A stretch of DNA of 31,367 bases from Spirochaetaceae bacterium. Its GTDB lineage: Bacteria; Spirochaetota; Spirochaetia; Treponematales; Breznakiellaceae. This document shows, piece after piece, positions 22,635 to 30,951 of this stretch. Position 1 is the first letter of the stretch. Every line of letters starts with the position of its first letter. The notes beneath the pieces are model-generated. The model made no database searches, was not told the origin of the DNA, and saw only the letters and a list, made by a program, of their open reading frames with translations. The DNA is taken from contig JAIRSS010000031.1 of the NCBI GenBank assembly GCA_031255315.1, positions 1 through 31,367 on the forward strand, given 5' to 3'. The position numbers were made by a program, and so were the translations under genes.

Positions 22635-24341
22635 ATGAACGAGTTTTTAAAAAGACTCTTTGGACAAATTGCGGGTCTCTGGGGTAAGTGGTCGCTGATA
22701 CAAAAGATCATCCTCCTGGCTGTTGTGGTCATCGCTATAGGCGGTATTGCCGTTCTGGTGGCGGTTTCCTCGTCGCCAAGTATGGCGCCGGTTATTGACG
22801 CGCCTATTCGGGATGAGGCGGCCCGTGACCGTATCATTACCCGGATTAATCAAGAGGGCGTTAAGACCTCCGTATCCTCGTCGGGAACCATCATGGTAGG
22901 CGATGAAAATACCGCCCGGCGTATGCGGTCCATCCTTATCCGGGAGGATATGATCCCTCAGGGAACCGATCCCTGGGATATTTTTGACCGGGACCGGTGG
23001 ACCATCACCGACTTTGAACGGAAAGTGAATGTCAGGCGGTCCATTATCAGGATGGTGACGGAACATATCAAGGCCCTTGACGATGTGGATGACGCCAGCG
23101 TTATCATCAATATTCCCGAAAAGACGTTGTTCCTTTCTGATCAGGAACCGGTGAGCGCCAGCGTGATCATTACTCCAAAACCGGGCAGCGATATTACTCA
23201 AAACCGGAAGAAAATCGAAGGCATCCAGAAGATACTTAAATTCGCGGTGGAAGGTCTGGCTGACGATAATATTGCCATCACCGATCTAAACGGGTTGGTG
23301 TTAAATGATTTTCAAGGCCTTACCGAATGGGACCGTCTCAGCCGTATTGAACGGGAAACTCAGATTGTACGGGACCTGGAAAGCCAGTACCGGAAGGACA
23401 TCCTGAAATCCCTGCAAAAAATTTTTACCGCCGACCGGGTTCGGGATATTAATATTAAAATAGATATGGATATGTCAAAGAAGGAAGTGGATACGGAAGA
23501 ATATTACCCCGTCACCCTGAAGGAAAGAACCCCCGGGCTTCCCTACGACGATTCACAATTTACCGAATCCGTTACCATTTCCCAGTCCACTTCCAATACC
23601 TCCTGGAAGGGGACGGGTTTTAACCCCGAAGGCCCTCCGGGGGTTGAGGGCCAGACCGCCCCCGCCTTCCGGGATATGTCCAATCTCTACGGCGAGGTAA
23701 CCCAGACTACCAATACCCACAACGAGGCGGTCAACAACCGCAAAATCCAGGAAGAAAAGAGTCCGGCCATAGACCGGGTAACCGTGTCGGTGAATATAGA
23801 CGGCACCTGGAAGTGGAAATATGACGACGCGAAGAAACCGGTCATTCAGCCGGATGGTTCTATTGAACGGGAATATACTCCGGTACCGGCGGAAGACCTT
23901 GCCGCAGCCCAAGCCCTGATCCGGGACGCCATTGGCTTCAGCCCGGGCCGGGGCGATTCGGTAACGGTGCAGAATATCCGGTTTGACCGCACTCGGGAAT
24001 TCAGCGATGAAGACGCCGCTTTTTTTCAGCAGCAGCAGATGCGGCAAACCTTATTCTTCATCCTTATCGGGATAGCGATACTGTTAGTAGGCTTTGTGAT
24101 GTTCCGCCTGGTTTCCAGAGAAATGGAACGGCGGCGGCGGCATAGGGAGGAAGAACTTTCCCGGCAACAGCAGGCCATGCGTGAAAGCGCTCTCTTGGAA
24201 GCGGAGAATGAAGGGCTGGAAGTTTCTATGTCGGTGGAGGAAAAGCGCCGGCTAGATCTCCAAGAGAATGCTATTAATATGGCGAAAGAACATCCGGGAG
24301 ATGTGGCCCAGCTTATCAGAACGTGGTTGATGGAGGAATAA
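22635..24341 (+). CDS. fliF: Flagellar MS-ring protein FliF
   Basis: FliF forms the MS ring in the inner membrane, the base on which rod, switch and export gate assemble. The 568-residue protein has an N-terminal membrane helix (about 22-46, IQKIILLAVVVIAIGGIAVLVAV) and ring-building motifs ('DRIITRINQEGVKTSVSSSGTIMV', 'VRRSIIRMVTEHIKALDDVDDASVIINIPE', 'ASVIITPKPGSDIT...IEGIQKILKFAVEGLADDNIAITDLNG'). A beta-collar region contains 'NTHNEAVNNRKIQEEKSPAIDRVTVSVNID', a second membrane helix spans about 471-491, and the C-terminal tail 'NMAKEHPGDVAQLIRTWLMEE' binds FliG. Length is normal. fliG follows after 4 bases. Confidence 0.97.
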   Translation: MNEFLKRLFGQIAGLWGKWSLIQKIILLAVVVIAIGGIAVLVAVSSSPSMAPVIDAPIRDEAARDRIITRINQEGVKTSVSSSGTIMVGDENTARRMRSILIREDMIPQGTDPWDIFDRDRWTITDFERKVNVRRSIIRMVTEHIKALDDVDDASVIINIPEKTLFLSDQEPVSASVIITPKPGSDITQNRKKIEGIQKILKFAVEGLADDNIAITDLNGLVLNDFQGLTEWDRLSRIERETQIVRDLESQYRKDILKSLQKIFTADRVRDINIKIDMDMSKKEVDTEEYYPVTLKERTPGLPYDDSQFTESVTISQSTSNTSWKGTGFNPEGPPGVEGQTAPAFRDMSNLYGEVTQTTNTHNEAVNNRKIQEEKSPAIDRVTVSVNIDGTWKWKYDDAKKPVIQPDGSIEREYTPVPAEDLAAAQALIRDAIGFSPGRGDSVTVQNIRFDRTREFSDEDAAFFQQQQMRQTLFFILIGIAILLVGFVMFRLVSREMERRRRHREEELSRQQQAMRESALLEAENEGLEVSMSVEEKRRLDLQENAINMAKEHPGDVAQLIRTWLMEE

Positions 24342-24345
24342 AAAG

Positions 24346-25407
24346 ATGGCTCAGGCAAGCGCCGGCGCTCAGAGTTCGGGAGTTCCTTCGGCTAAGAAAA
24401 AGGGACCCAAGGAATTTTCCGGGCGGCAAAAGGCGGCGATCTTTCTCGTAAGCGTTGGTTCGGATATTTCTTCGGAAATATTCAAGTACCTTCGGGAAGA
24501 CGAAATAGAGACCCTTACGTTTGAGATCGCCCGGCTTGAAACCATAGAGCCGGATCAGAAAGATATGATACTCCAGGAGTTCCAGGAACTCATGATGGCC
24601 AATCAGTTCATCACTATGGGCGGCATTGATTACGCCCGGGAACTCCTGGAAAAAGCCGTGGGAAGCCAGAAAGCAATAGATATTATTAACCGCCTTACCT
24701 CAAGCCTCCAGGTGCGGCCCTTCGACTTCATTCGCCGTACTGATCCCGCGCATCTTCTTAACTTCATCCAGCAGGAACACCCTCAGACCATAGCCCTTAT
24801 TCTGGCCTACCTGGAACCGAATAAGGCTTCGATCATCCTGCAAAATCTTCCTAATGAAGTTCAGAGCGATGTGGCCCGGCGTATTGCCACTATGGACCGG
24901 ACGAGTCCTGAAGTTCTCCGGGAAGTGGAGCGGGTTTTGGAAAAGAAGCTGTCCACCCTGTCCAGTGAAGACTACACCACCGCGGGCGGAGTGGAGAGCA
25001 TCGTGGAAATTCTCAACCTGGTAGACCGGGCGTCAGAAAAGCAGATCATTGAGGCTTTGGAAGACGAGGATCCGGAGCTGGCGGAGGAAATCAAGAAGCG
25101 CATGTTTGTCTTTGAAGACATTGTACTTCTGGGCGACCGGGATATTCAGAAAGTCATGCGGGAAGTGGATTCCCAGGAACTGGCCAAAGCCCTCAAATCT
25201 GTGGATACGGAAGTGCAGGATAAGATCTTTAAGAATATGAGTAAGCGCGCCGCCGGTATGCTTAAGGAAGACATGGACTACATGGGCCCCATCCGGCTCA
25301 AAGATGTGGAAGAGGCCCAGCAAAAAATCGTTTCTATTATTCGTCATCTGGAAGACAGCGGCGAGATCGTAATCGCCCGTTCCGGCGAGGATGAGATGGT
25401 CGTGTAG
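24346..25407 (+). CDS. fliG: Flagellar motor switch protein FliG
   Basis: FliG couples the stator ion flow to rotor torque and sets rotation sense. The 353-residue protein has an N-terminal domain binding FliF ('FSGRQKAAIFLVSVGSDISSEIFKYLREDEIETLTFEIARLE'), the middle 'EHPQTIALILAYLEPNKASIILQNLP' motif contacting FliM, and the C-terminal torque helix region 'VLLGDRDIQKVMREVDSQELAKALKSVDTEVQDKIFKNMSKRAAGMLKEDMDYMGPIRLKDVEEAQQKIV'. Spirochaetes often carry two FliG proteins; the copy in this operon corresponds by context to the motor FliG (often named FliG2). Confidence 0.97.
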   Translation: MAQASAGAQSSGVPSAKKKGPKEFSGRQKAAIFLVSVGSDISSEIFKYLREDEIETLTFEIARLETIEPDQKDMILQEFQELMMANQFITMGGIDYARELLEKAVGSQKAIDIINRLTSSLQVRPFDFIRRTDPAHLLNFIQQEHPQTIALILAYLEPNKASIILQNLPNEVQSDVARRIATMDRTSPEVLREVERVLEKKLSTLSSEDYTTAGGVESIVEILNLVDRASEKQIIEALEDEDPELAEEIKKRMFVFEDIVLLGDRDIQKVMREVDSQELAKALKSVDTEVQDKIFKNMSKRAAGMLKEDMDYMGPIRLKDVEEAQQKIVSIIRHLEDSGEIVIARSGEDEMVV

Positions 25408-25414
25408 GCAGCGT

Positions 25415-26368
25415 ATGGCGAAAGCAGTCTTTAGGCCCAGCGAAGTCATTATCAGCGATTCCACGGTTTTTCTTGAACTTCCGGGTTCATTTTCCGGGCC
25501 GGACTATGCGTCCGTTCTGGAAGAACCGGATGTATCTGAAGTAACGGAAGAATATTCCGGCCCTACGGCGGAAGAATTGCGGAGGGAGGCGGAGGATTTT
25601 AAGATCGCCTGGGAAGCCGAAAAAGCGGCCTTGATCCGGGCTTCCCGGGAGGAAGCGGACGCCGTCGTTAAGGAGGCTGAAGAGCGGGCCAAACAGCAGT
25701 CCTCCCGGGGGGAGCAAGAGGCCGAAGCGCTTAAACGAGCCGCGGAAGCGGAGGCGGAGCGTATTATCGCCGCGGCAAAACAAAAGGCGGAGGAAACAGC
25801 CGCGTCCGCTCAGACCGCCTTTGAGGAAGATCGGAAGAAGGCTGAAACGGAAGGCTGGGAAGCGGGCCGGGAAGCGGGTTTTGCTGAAGGCCGGGCGGAG
25901 GTCCAGCGGCTCATAGAGCGGACGCATACGATGATGGAACGGGTGCAGAACAAGAGAGCCGATATTCTTGCGGAAATGGAGCAGCAGGTAATTGATCTGG
26001 TGCTTCTCATAGCCCGGAAGGTAATCAAGACCATCTCCGAAAGTCAGCGTACGGTGGTTGTTTCCAACGTGATCCATTCCCTGCGAAAGATTAAGGCCCG
26101 GGGGAATATCCTTATACGGGTGAACTTGGTAGACGTTAAACTGACGACGGAACATATCAAAGAGTTTATAAAATTGGTGGAAGGCGCCAACGGCATACAG
26201 GTTGTGGAAGATTCCACGGTGGAGCCGGGGGGCTGCGTCATTGAAACCGATTTTGGCGAAGTAAACGCCCGAATTTCCAGCCAGCTTGCCGAACTTGAAA
26301 GCAAGATTCTGGCCATTTCTCCTATTAAAGGCGGCGTGAAAAGTTCTTCCGCCGTCGAGGGGGCTTGA
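25415..26368 (+). CDS. fliH: Flagellar export-apparatus regulator FliH
   Basis: FliH binds and regulates the export ATPase FliI and links it to the C ring. The 317-residue protein has a short N-terminal segment and a long Ala/Glu/Lys-rich coiled coil (about 55-150). A glycine-zipper GxxxGxxxGxxxG follows in 'GWEAGREAGFAEGRAEV', a recognised feature of FliH. Then comes the FliH/V-ATPase-E-like C-terminal domain ('QQVIDLVLLIARKVIKTISESQRTVVVSNVIHSLRKIKARGNILIRVN', 'VVEDSTVEPGGCVIETDFGEVNARISSQLAELE'). ATG 25415, seven bases after the fliG stop, is preferred over the longer frame from 25391. Its stop overlaps the fliI start. Confidence 0.92.
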   Translation: MAKAVFRPSEVIISDSTVFLELPGSFSGPDYASVLEEPDVSEVTEEYSGPTAEELRREAEDFKIAWEAEKAALIRASREEADAVVKEAEERAKQQSSRGEQEAEALKRAAEAEAERIIAAAKQKAEETAASAQTAFEEDRKKAETEGWEAGREAGFAEGRAEVQRLIERTHTMMERVQNKRADILAEMEQQVIDLVLLIARKVIKTISESQRTVVVSNVIHSLRKIKARGNILIRVNLVDVKLTTEHIKEFIKLVEGANGIQVVEDSTVEPGGCVIETDFGEVNARISSQLAELESKILAISPIKGGVKSSSAVEGA

Positions 26369-27843
26369 GGGTGGCGCTGTTGTTGGACGCCGGAAAGGCG
26401 GAGGAAGTTCATACGGATTCCGCGGACTTACCAGAGGATGGCTTGTTTGACACGGCGGGGATGCTGTCGAAATACCTCGAAGCGGCTGAAAGTACCGATA
26501 CTATCAAATGCACCGGGCGGATCACCAGGGTAGGGGCGCTTCTCATAGAAAGCAGGGGCCCTCAGGCGGTTATCGGTGAAATTTGCCGAATTGAAGCGCC
26601 CAAAGGCCGGGGGATCATCTTTGCCGAAGTGGTGGGTCTTAGGGATGAGACGGTCCAGCTTATGGCCTATGGGGAGATCGACGGCATTGAGGTGGGAGAC
26701 CGGGTTGTCGCCTCAGGAAGCCGGCTTGAGGTGCCGGTGTCGGATAAGCTCCGGGGGCGCATACTGGACTGCATGGGAAATCCCGCCGATGGAAAGGGCG
26801 GTATTAACACGCTCCTCCGGTATCCGGCCTTGGCGGATCCCCCGGACGCCGCAACGCGCCCGCGTATCCTTCAGCGTCTTTCCACCGGCGTCCGGTCTAT
26901 AGACGGCTTCCTCTCTGTAGGCCGGGGGCAGCGCATCGGGATTTTTGCCGGTTCCGGCGTGGGGAAAACCACCCTTTTAGGGATGATAGCCCGAAACACC
27001 GCTGCCGACGTCAACGTGGTCGCCCTTATCGGAGAGCGGGGCCGGGAACTGAATGACTTCATCGCCAACGATTTAGGGCCCGAGGGCCTTGCCCGGTCCG
27101 TATTGGTGGCGACCCCTTCCAACGCGCCCCCCCTTGCGCGGCTGCGGGGCGCTTATTCAGCCACCGCGATAGCCGAATACTTTCGCGATCAGGGATTGGA
27201 CGTGATGCTTCTTTTTGATTCGGTAACTCGTTTTGCCCGGGCCCAGCGGGAGATCGGGCTTGCCTCCGGCGAGCCTCCCGCCACACGGGGGTACACGCCC
27301 AGCGTTTTCGATTCCATGCCGAAGCTGCTGGAACGGAGCGGTACTTCGGAAAAGGGGTCCATTACCGGCTTCTACACGGTGCTGGTGGAAGGGGACGATA
27401 TGGACGAACCTATCGCCGATACGGTGCGGGGAATTCTGGACGGCCATATTGTTTTGTCCCGCCGCCTTGCCCAGGCGTATCATTACCCGGCGGTAGACGT
27501 GCCGGCAAGCGTTTCCCGTCTTATGTCTAAGGTTTCAGGGCCGATGACGAACAAGGTTGCGGGGTATATACGCCATCTTATGGCGGTTTACGCCGAGGCG
27601 GAAGACCTTATCAACGTCGGCGCGTATCACGCGGGTACCAATCCCGCAATAGACGAGGCTGTTGCTAAACGGGAAGCGATAGAATCCCTGCTTATTCAAG
27701 AAGTTGAAGAGAAGTCGCCCATACGGGAAACGCTGGCCCGCATGTCCGGTATAGCGGGTATGGAAATTCCTCCGGAAGAAATCAGCGTTTATGAGCGGGG
27801 AGGGGGCCTGGAGGCTGTTCCCGCCTCGGACGTCAGCGCATGA
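26365..27843 (+). CDS. fliI: Flagellum-specific export ATPase FliI
   Basis: FliI is the F1-beta-like ATPase of the flagellar type III export system. Motifs are Walker A 'GIFAGSGVGKTTLLGMIARN' (about 192-211), 'VVALIGERGRELNDFI', Walker B region 'VMLLFDSVTRFARAQREIGLASGEPPATRGYTPSVFDSMPKLLERSG', and 'GDDMDEPIADTVRGILDGHIVLSRRLA'. The frame from TTG 26365, overlapping the fliH stop, gives 492 residues, somewhat long for FliI. ATG 26461 would give 460 residues starting MLSKYLEAAE, close to common FliI N-termini, with GGCGGGG just upstream. The start is therefore open. Overlaps fliJ by 4 bases. Confidence 0.95.
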   Translation: MRVALLLDAGKAEEVHTDSADLPEDGLFDTAGMLSKYLEAAESTDTIKCTGRITRVGALLIESRGPQAVIGEICRIEAPKGRGIIFAEVVGLRDETVQLMAYGEIDGIEVGDRVVASGSRLEVPVSDKLRGRILDCMGNPADGKGGINTLLRYPALADPPDAATRPRILQRLSTGVRSIDGFLSVGRGQRIGIFAGSGVGKTTLLGMIARNTAADVNVVALIGERGRELNDFIANDLGPEGLARSVLVATPSNAPPLARLRGAYSATAIAEYFRDQGLDVMLLFDSVTRFARAQREIGLASGEPPATRGYTPSVFDSMPKLLERSGTSEKGSITGFYTVLVEGDDMDEPIADTVRGILDGHIVLSRRLAQAYHYPAVDVPASVSRLMSKVSGPMTNKVAGYIRHLMAVYAEAEDLINVGAYHAGTNPAIDEAVAKREAIESLLIQEVEEKSPIRETLARMSGIAGMEIPPEEISVYERGGGLEAVPASDVSA

Positions 27844-28277
27844 GGCGTTTTAGCTTTGATCTTGAGAAGATTCTTGAACTCCGAGCCTACCGGGAACGGG
27901 AAGCGAAAATAGAACTTGGACGCGCTGTGGGCGTCCTTACCGCCATTGAACGGGAGATGCAGTCCCTGGCCGCCTCCCGATCCGCCGCCGCGTTCCGCCG
28001 CTTTGCACCGGGAAACGATTCGGATGAAATCCGGCGCTACGATCTCTACATACGCCGACTTGACGCTCAACGGGACCGGCTTGTTACTGAAGCCGCCGAA
28101 GCGGAACGTGCGGTGGAAACCGCCAGGCAGGTTTTCTTGGAAGCCTCCCGGGAACGGAAGGTTTTTGACAAACTCAGGGAAAAGCGGTGGGGGGAGTACC
28201 GGGCGGGCGTTCTTGCGGAAGAAACCAAGCTGCTGGACGATGTAGCCAGCGTGACGACCGGCAGGAAGGCGTTGTGA
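27840..28277 (+). CDS. fliJ: Flagellar export chaperone/stalk protein FliJ
   Basis: FliJ is a coiled-coil protein that inserts into the FliI hexamer, like the gamma stalk of F1, and helps load export cargo. The 145-residue protein opens 'FSFDLEKILELRAYREREAKIELGRAVGVLTAIEREMQSL', the usual FliJ N-terminal pattern, and is charged and helical throughout. It is recognised from its coiled-coil composition and its place directly after fliI, with an ATGA overlap. It is the last gene of this operon here: the next gene is convergent and ends 12 bases away. In Borrelia and Bacillus the operon continues to fliK, flgD and flgE. Confidence 0.9.
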   Translation: MRRFSFDLEKILELRAYREREAKIELGRAVGVLTAIEREMQSLAASRSAAAFRRFAPGNDSDEIRRYDLYIRRLDAQRDRLVTEAAEAERAVETARQVFLEASRERKVFDKLREKRWGEYRAGVLAEETKLLDDVASVTTGRKAL

Positions 28278-28289
28278 TACCGGCGTTTC

Positions 28290-29858
28290 TCACGACTCGT
28301 CTACACCGCCAGCGGCGGGAGCAAGGGTGATGGCGGCTTCGTGGGCTTCCTGTATGCCGTCGGTTCCGAGACGGACCCGGATTAGGGTGAGGATTTTTCG
28401 GGAACCGGCTAAGGATTCCGGAGTTTGCCAGGAAACAAGATAGGTTTCCCGGGAGAGACCGGTGATACCGCCAGGGCGGAGTTCCAGGAATTCGCTGTCG
28501 TCCAACGCGAAGAACGCATAGTTGCCGGTACGAACCGTTCCCTGGGTATATAATTCGTAGAAACCGTCTTTGTTGAAAACCAGACTGCCGATGGAACCAT
28601 CAAAGGAAGCGTCCCGGTAGGGCTCCACCGAAAGAGCGTCCTCTGAACGGCGAGCCGTCAGGATGGTTCCAGCTTTCCGGTAGGAACCGTCCCAGGAATC
28701 GGCAGCCCCCACGTTAAGGCGCACATCTTCGGAAACCCTGATGCGTATGCTGTCCATGGATTCAAGCTCAATGCTCAGAGAACGCCGCAGGGTAGTAACG
28801 GAAATGTTCTGGCTTGAAACATAGACGCCGTACCGGGTAGAACTGGAATTGAGCCAGGTGAACACCTGCTGGCTCTCATCCCCATAGAAAATCAGTTCCC
28901 GGTTGGGGAGATTGAAATAGATATATTGCCAGTTATCCAGCGTACCATCGGCGCCGGTATAATACCACAGGCCGTCAATAAACCGCTCGAAGACTTCGGG
29001 ATTACCGTCAAGAAGGCGCCTGACTTGGCGTTGTTCAATCTGGGTTCCCGGCATACGGGTAATTCGGGACTGTTCATAGAAAGCCGTAACCGGATTGTAA
29101 ATATAGGTGATTTCGATTTGATCCAGCATATTGGCGGAATCGGCGTCCTTACCGTACGCGGCGATGGCGAAACTCTGGCCTTTGGCCAGACCCTGCTGGT
29201 AAGCCCGGGTGCGCTCGACCTCCTGTACCGCGATAGAACCGTCAATATGTATTTCCGCAATCTTCGTGAACGGGCCGCTTTCATTTTCGGCGCCGCCCTC
29301 CTCCGGGAGGCTCTCGTTTTTGCGTAACGCCGTTAGGGTATGCTCCCCATCGGCGTTTATACCCGTGATAATGACGGAAACGCTGCGGTCTCCTAAAAGG
29401 TCCTGGGTGTACAGGGAAACGGTTCCCGGCTGGGTAATGATGGTGGGCGCGCTCCAAATTCGCTTGTACCCTCCCGATAAATCATCATACTGAATATAGG
29501 TAATATAAATCGGGCTTCCTTGTTCCGAAAGATTACGGTAGGCGATGATCTGTTCATCCTGGAGGTCGCCGTCAAAATCCTGGTTCAGAACGGAAAGAAT
29601 AGTTTCCCTTTCCCCAAGGGCGGCTTTGGCGTTCCTAGCGTTTTCATAGGTCAGCTTTTCCGCCAGATATTCTTCATTATCGGCGTCTCCCTGAAGCAGG
29701 TTTTGGGGGATAACGATCCGCGTCTGTTCTGACGGGCGCACGGCGCGGCGTTCTGAATGATTGAAGATACGTCCGGGAGCGAAAGACAACACCCCTATTA
29801 CTAAAACGGTAAAAACGAATAGAGGAGTCGTGATAAAACCAGATATTTTCTTTGCCAT
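28290..29858 (-). CDS. Membrane-anchored extracytoplasmic protein, function unknown (Asp-rich repeat motif)
   Basis: Not recognised with certainty. The 522-residue protein has an N-terminal signal-anchor (about 8-30, FITTPLFVFTVLVIGVLSFAPG) and no lipobox, so about 490 residues should face the periplasm. Near residues 89-110, 'LSVLNQDFDGDLQDEQIIAYR' has the spacing D94-x-D96-G-D98-x-x-D101-E102 of calcium-binding FG-GAP/VCBS-type repeats. A second similar unit is 'YTQDLLGDRSVSVIITGINADGEH' at about 150-173. The C-terminal half is beta-rich ('RIRVSEDVRLNVGAADSWDGSYRKAGTIL'). Spirochaete pallilysin-related adhesins are one possible relative, which I cannot confirm. A candidate promoter with an extended -10 lies at 29934-29942. 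It is convergent with fliJ. Confidence 0.7.
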   Translation of the reverse strand: MAKKISGFITTPLFVFTVLVIGVLSFAPGRIFNHSERRAVRPSEQTRIVIPQNLLQGDADNEEYLAEKLTYENARNAKAALGERETILSVLNQDFDGDLQDEQIIAYRNLSEQGSPIYITYIQYDDLSGGYKRIWSAPTIITQPGTVSLYTQDLLGDRSVSVIITGINADGEHTLTALRKNESLPEEGGAENESGPFTKIAEIHIDGSIAVQEVERTRAYQQGLAKGQSFAIAAYGKDADSANMLDQIEITYIYNPVTAFYEQSRITRMPGTQIEQRQVRRLLDGNPEVFERFIDGLWYYTGADGTLDNWQYIYFNLPNRELIFYGDESQQVFTWLNSSSTRYGVYVSSQNISVTTLRRSLSIELESMDSIRIRVSEDVRLNVGAADSWDGSYRKAGTILTARRSEDALSVEPYRDASFDGSIGSLVFNKDGFYELYTQGTVRTGNYAFFALDDSEFLELRPGGITGLSRETYLVSWQTPESLAGSRKILTLIRVRLGTDGIQEAHEAAITLAPAAGGVDES

Positions 29859-29917
29859 GTACCTGCCTTTTGTATCCCCCGGGTGTTCCAGTTTTAATTA
29901 CGGAACCTGCTTCACTG

Positions 29918-29940
29918 TTTTGGAACAGCTTCAAGTATAG
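29918..29940 (+). repeat. Recurrent word TTTTGGAACAGCTTCAA plus GTATAG, copy 3
   Basis: It matches copy 1 at 21 of 23 positions and copy 2 at 15 of 16 core positions. Read on the minus strand it contains the -10 box and first transcribed bases proposed for the 522-residue protein gene. This raises the possibility that the word marks a promoter-start region rather than a mobile element end. Confidence 0.55.
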
Positions 29941-29942
29941 CA
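29934..29942 (-). promoter_or_regulatory. Extended -10 promoter (TGCTATACT) for the 522-residue protein gene
   Basis: On the minus strand TG-C-TATACT fits the extended -10 consensus TGNTATAAT with one mismatch. The -35 region is an A/T-rich stretch without a clear hexamer. Transcription would begin near 29927, with a leader of about 69 bases to ATG 29858. Confidence 0.45.
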
Positions 29943-30005
29943 TAAAAAAAGATTTTTCCTACCCCGGTCCGGGACTCTCCCATTCATAAGCCCCTGCCGT
30001 TTTGC

Positions 30006-30401
30006 TCAACGCTGGTGTTCCGCCAGGAGTTTCTTTTTCTCCTCCGGAAGAGGAGTGCTTTTGCTTTTCTGAAAATCGAAGTGAACCACCACCGCCGCGC
30101 CTGTGGTACAGAGCCGGCCCTCCTGCCAGGCTTCGTGGCAGACGGTGAAGGATTTGACGCCTATTCTGCCGATCCAGGTACGCAGTTCCACATCATGCTG
30201 AAAAAAGAGCTGATCGACAAAATCATATTCCGTATGGGCCATGATGAGGGGCCATGTTTCATGGGAAAGATTGAGGTTAGGTTCGAATATTCTGAAAAGA
30301 GGATTCCGGGCCAGCTCGAACCAGCCGGCTAGAACGACATTGTTGATATGCCCCAAGCCGTCAACGTCGCCGAACCGGGGAGTAACTGTTGTTATGAACA
30401 T
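30006..30401 (-). CDS. Hotdog-fold acyl-CoA thioesterase (4-HBT/YbgC-like)
   Basis: This 131-residue single-domain hotdog protein begins 'MFITTVTPRFGDVDGLGHINNVVLAGWFELARNPLFR'. The Asp in 'RFGDVDGLGHINN' matches the catalytic Asp region of 4-hydroxybenzoyl-CoA-type thioesterases, and the long helix follows. 'WIGRIGVKSFTVCHEAWQEGRLCTTGAAVVVHFDF' forms the beta-sheet core. It should hydrolyse an acyl-CoA or acyl-ACP; the substrate is not readable from sequence. It lies 15 bases downstream of leuD on the same strand and is probably in that operon, which does not by itself show a role in leucine synthesis. Confidence 0.85.
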   Translation of the reverse strand: MFITTVTPRFGDVDGLGHINNVVLAGWFELARNPLFRIFEPNLNLSHETWPLIMAHTEYDFVDQLFFQHDVELRTWIGRIGVKSFTVCHEAWQEGRLCTTGAAVVVHFDFQKSKSTPLPEEKKKLLAEHQR

Positions 30402-30416
30402 CAGCTTGTTCCCGTA

Positions 30417-30941
30417 TTAATAGCGCGAGGCTGCGTATTCAACCCAGCCGCCTGATTCTACGAGGGTCCGCTCGAAGTCCCCCAGGGTGAAGCGGACGGT
30501 CTTTTCCCGTCCGTTGGTTTTGAAGGCGAGGGTTCCCCCATTGACATCCGCCTCCAGGGTTGTTTCCCTGCCGGCAAAGTCCCTGAAAATTTCATCCAGA
30601 ACCGTATGAGGAAGTTCCGCCGCGATCATGCCGCGGTTGTACATATTCTGCCGGAATATCCGGGCGAAACTTTCCGCGATAACGATGTTGACGCCGTTTG
30701 CTTCGAAAACCCAGGGGGCGTGTTCCCGTGAACTGCCGCAGCCGAAGTTCCCCCGGGCGACAACGGCGCCCTTTCCAGCGGTATCCCGCCGGGGGTCGAA
30801 ACCCGGAAGTTTGAGGCCCTCCAGAATAAAGGGCTTTAGGGCCTCCCGTGAATTTTCGGTTAGGTATTTTGCCGGGATGATTTCATCGGTATTGATGTCC
30901 TCCCGGTCCAAAAACAACACCGATCCGCCAAAGGTTTTCAT
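30417..30941 (-). CDS. leuD: 3-isopropylmalate dehydratase small subunit (LeuD)
   Basis: The small 'swivel' subunit pairs with LeuC to isomerise 2- and 3-isopropylmalate in leucine synthesis. At 174 residues it is the short, archaeal-type LeuD. Visible motifs are 'DREDINTDEIIPAKYL' (about 12-27), 'GAVVARGNFGCGSSREHAPWVFEANGVNIVIAESFARIFRQNMYNRGM', which holds the substrate-binding loop, and 'GGWVEYAASRY' at the end. Homoaconitase or dimethylmalate dehydratase small subunits look alike, so the exact substrate is inferred. AGGAGG lies 5 bases before the ATG, and leuC ends 10 bases upstream. Confidence 0.88.
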   Translation of the reverse strand: MKTFGGSVLFLDREDINTDEIIPAKYLTENSREALKPFILEGLKLPGFDPRRDTAGKGAVVARGNFGCGSSREHAPWVFEANGVNIVIAESFARIFRQNMYNRGMIAAELPHTVLDEIFRDFAGRETTLEADVNGGTLAFKTNGREKTVRFTLGDFERTLVESGGWVEYAASRY

Positions 30942-30951
30942 AATTCCTCCT

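Noticed and set aside
27789..27843. A GAGGCTGTTCC match to the recurrent word near 27808
   Set aside because: It is inside fliI coding sequence, only about 11 bases match, and the flanks do not extend the similarity.
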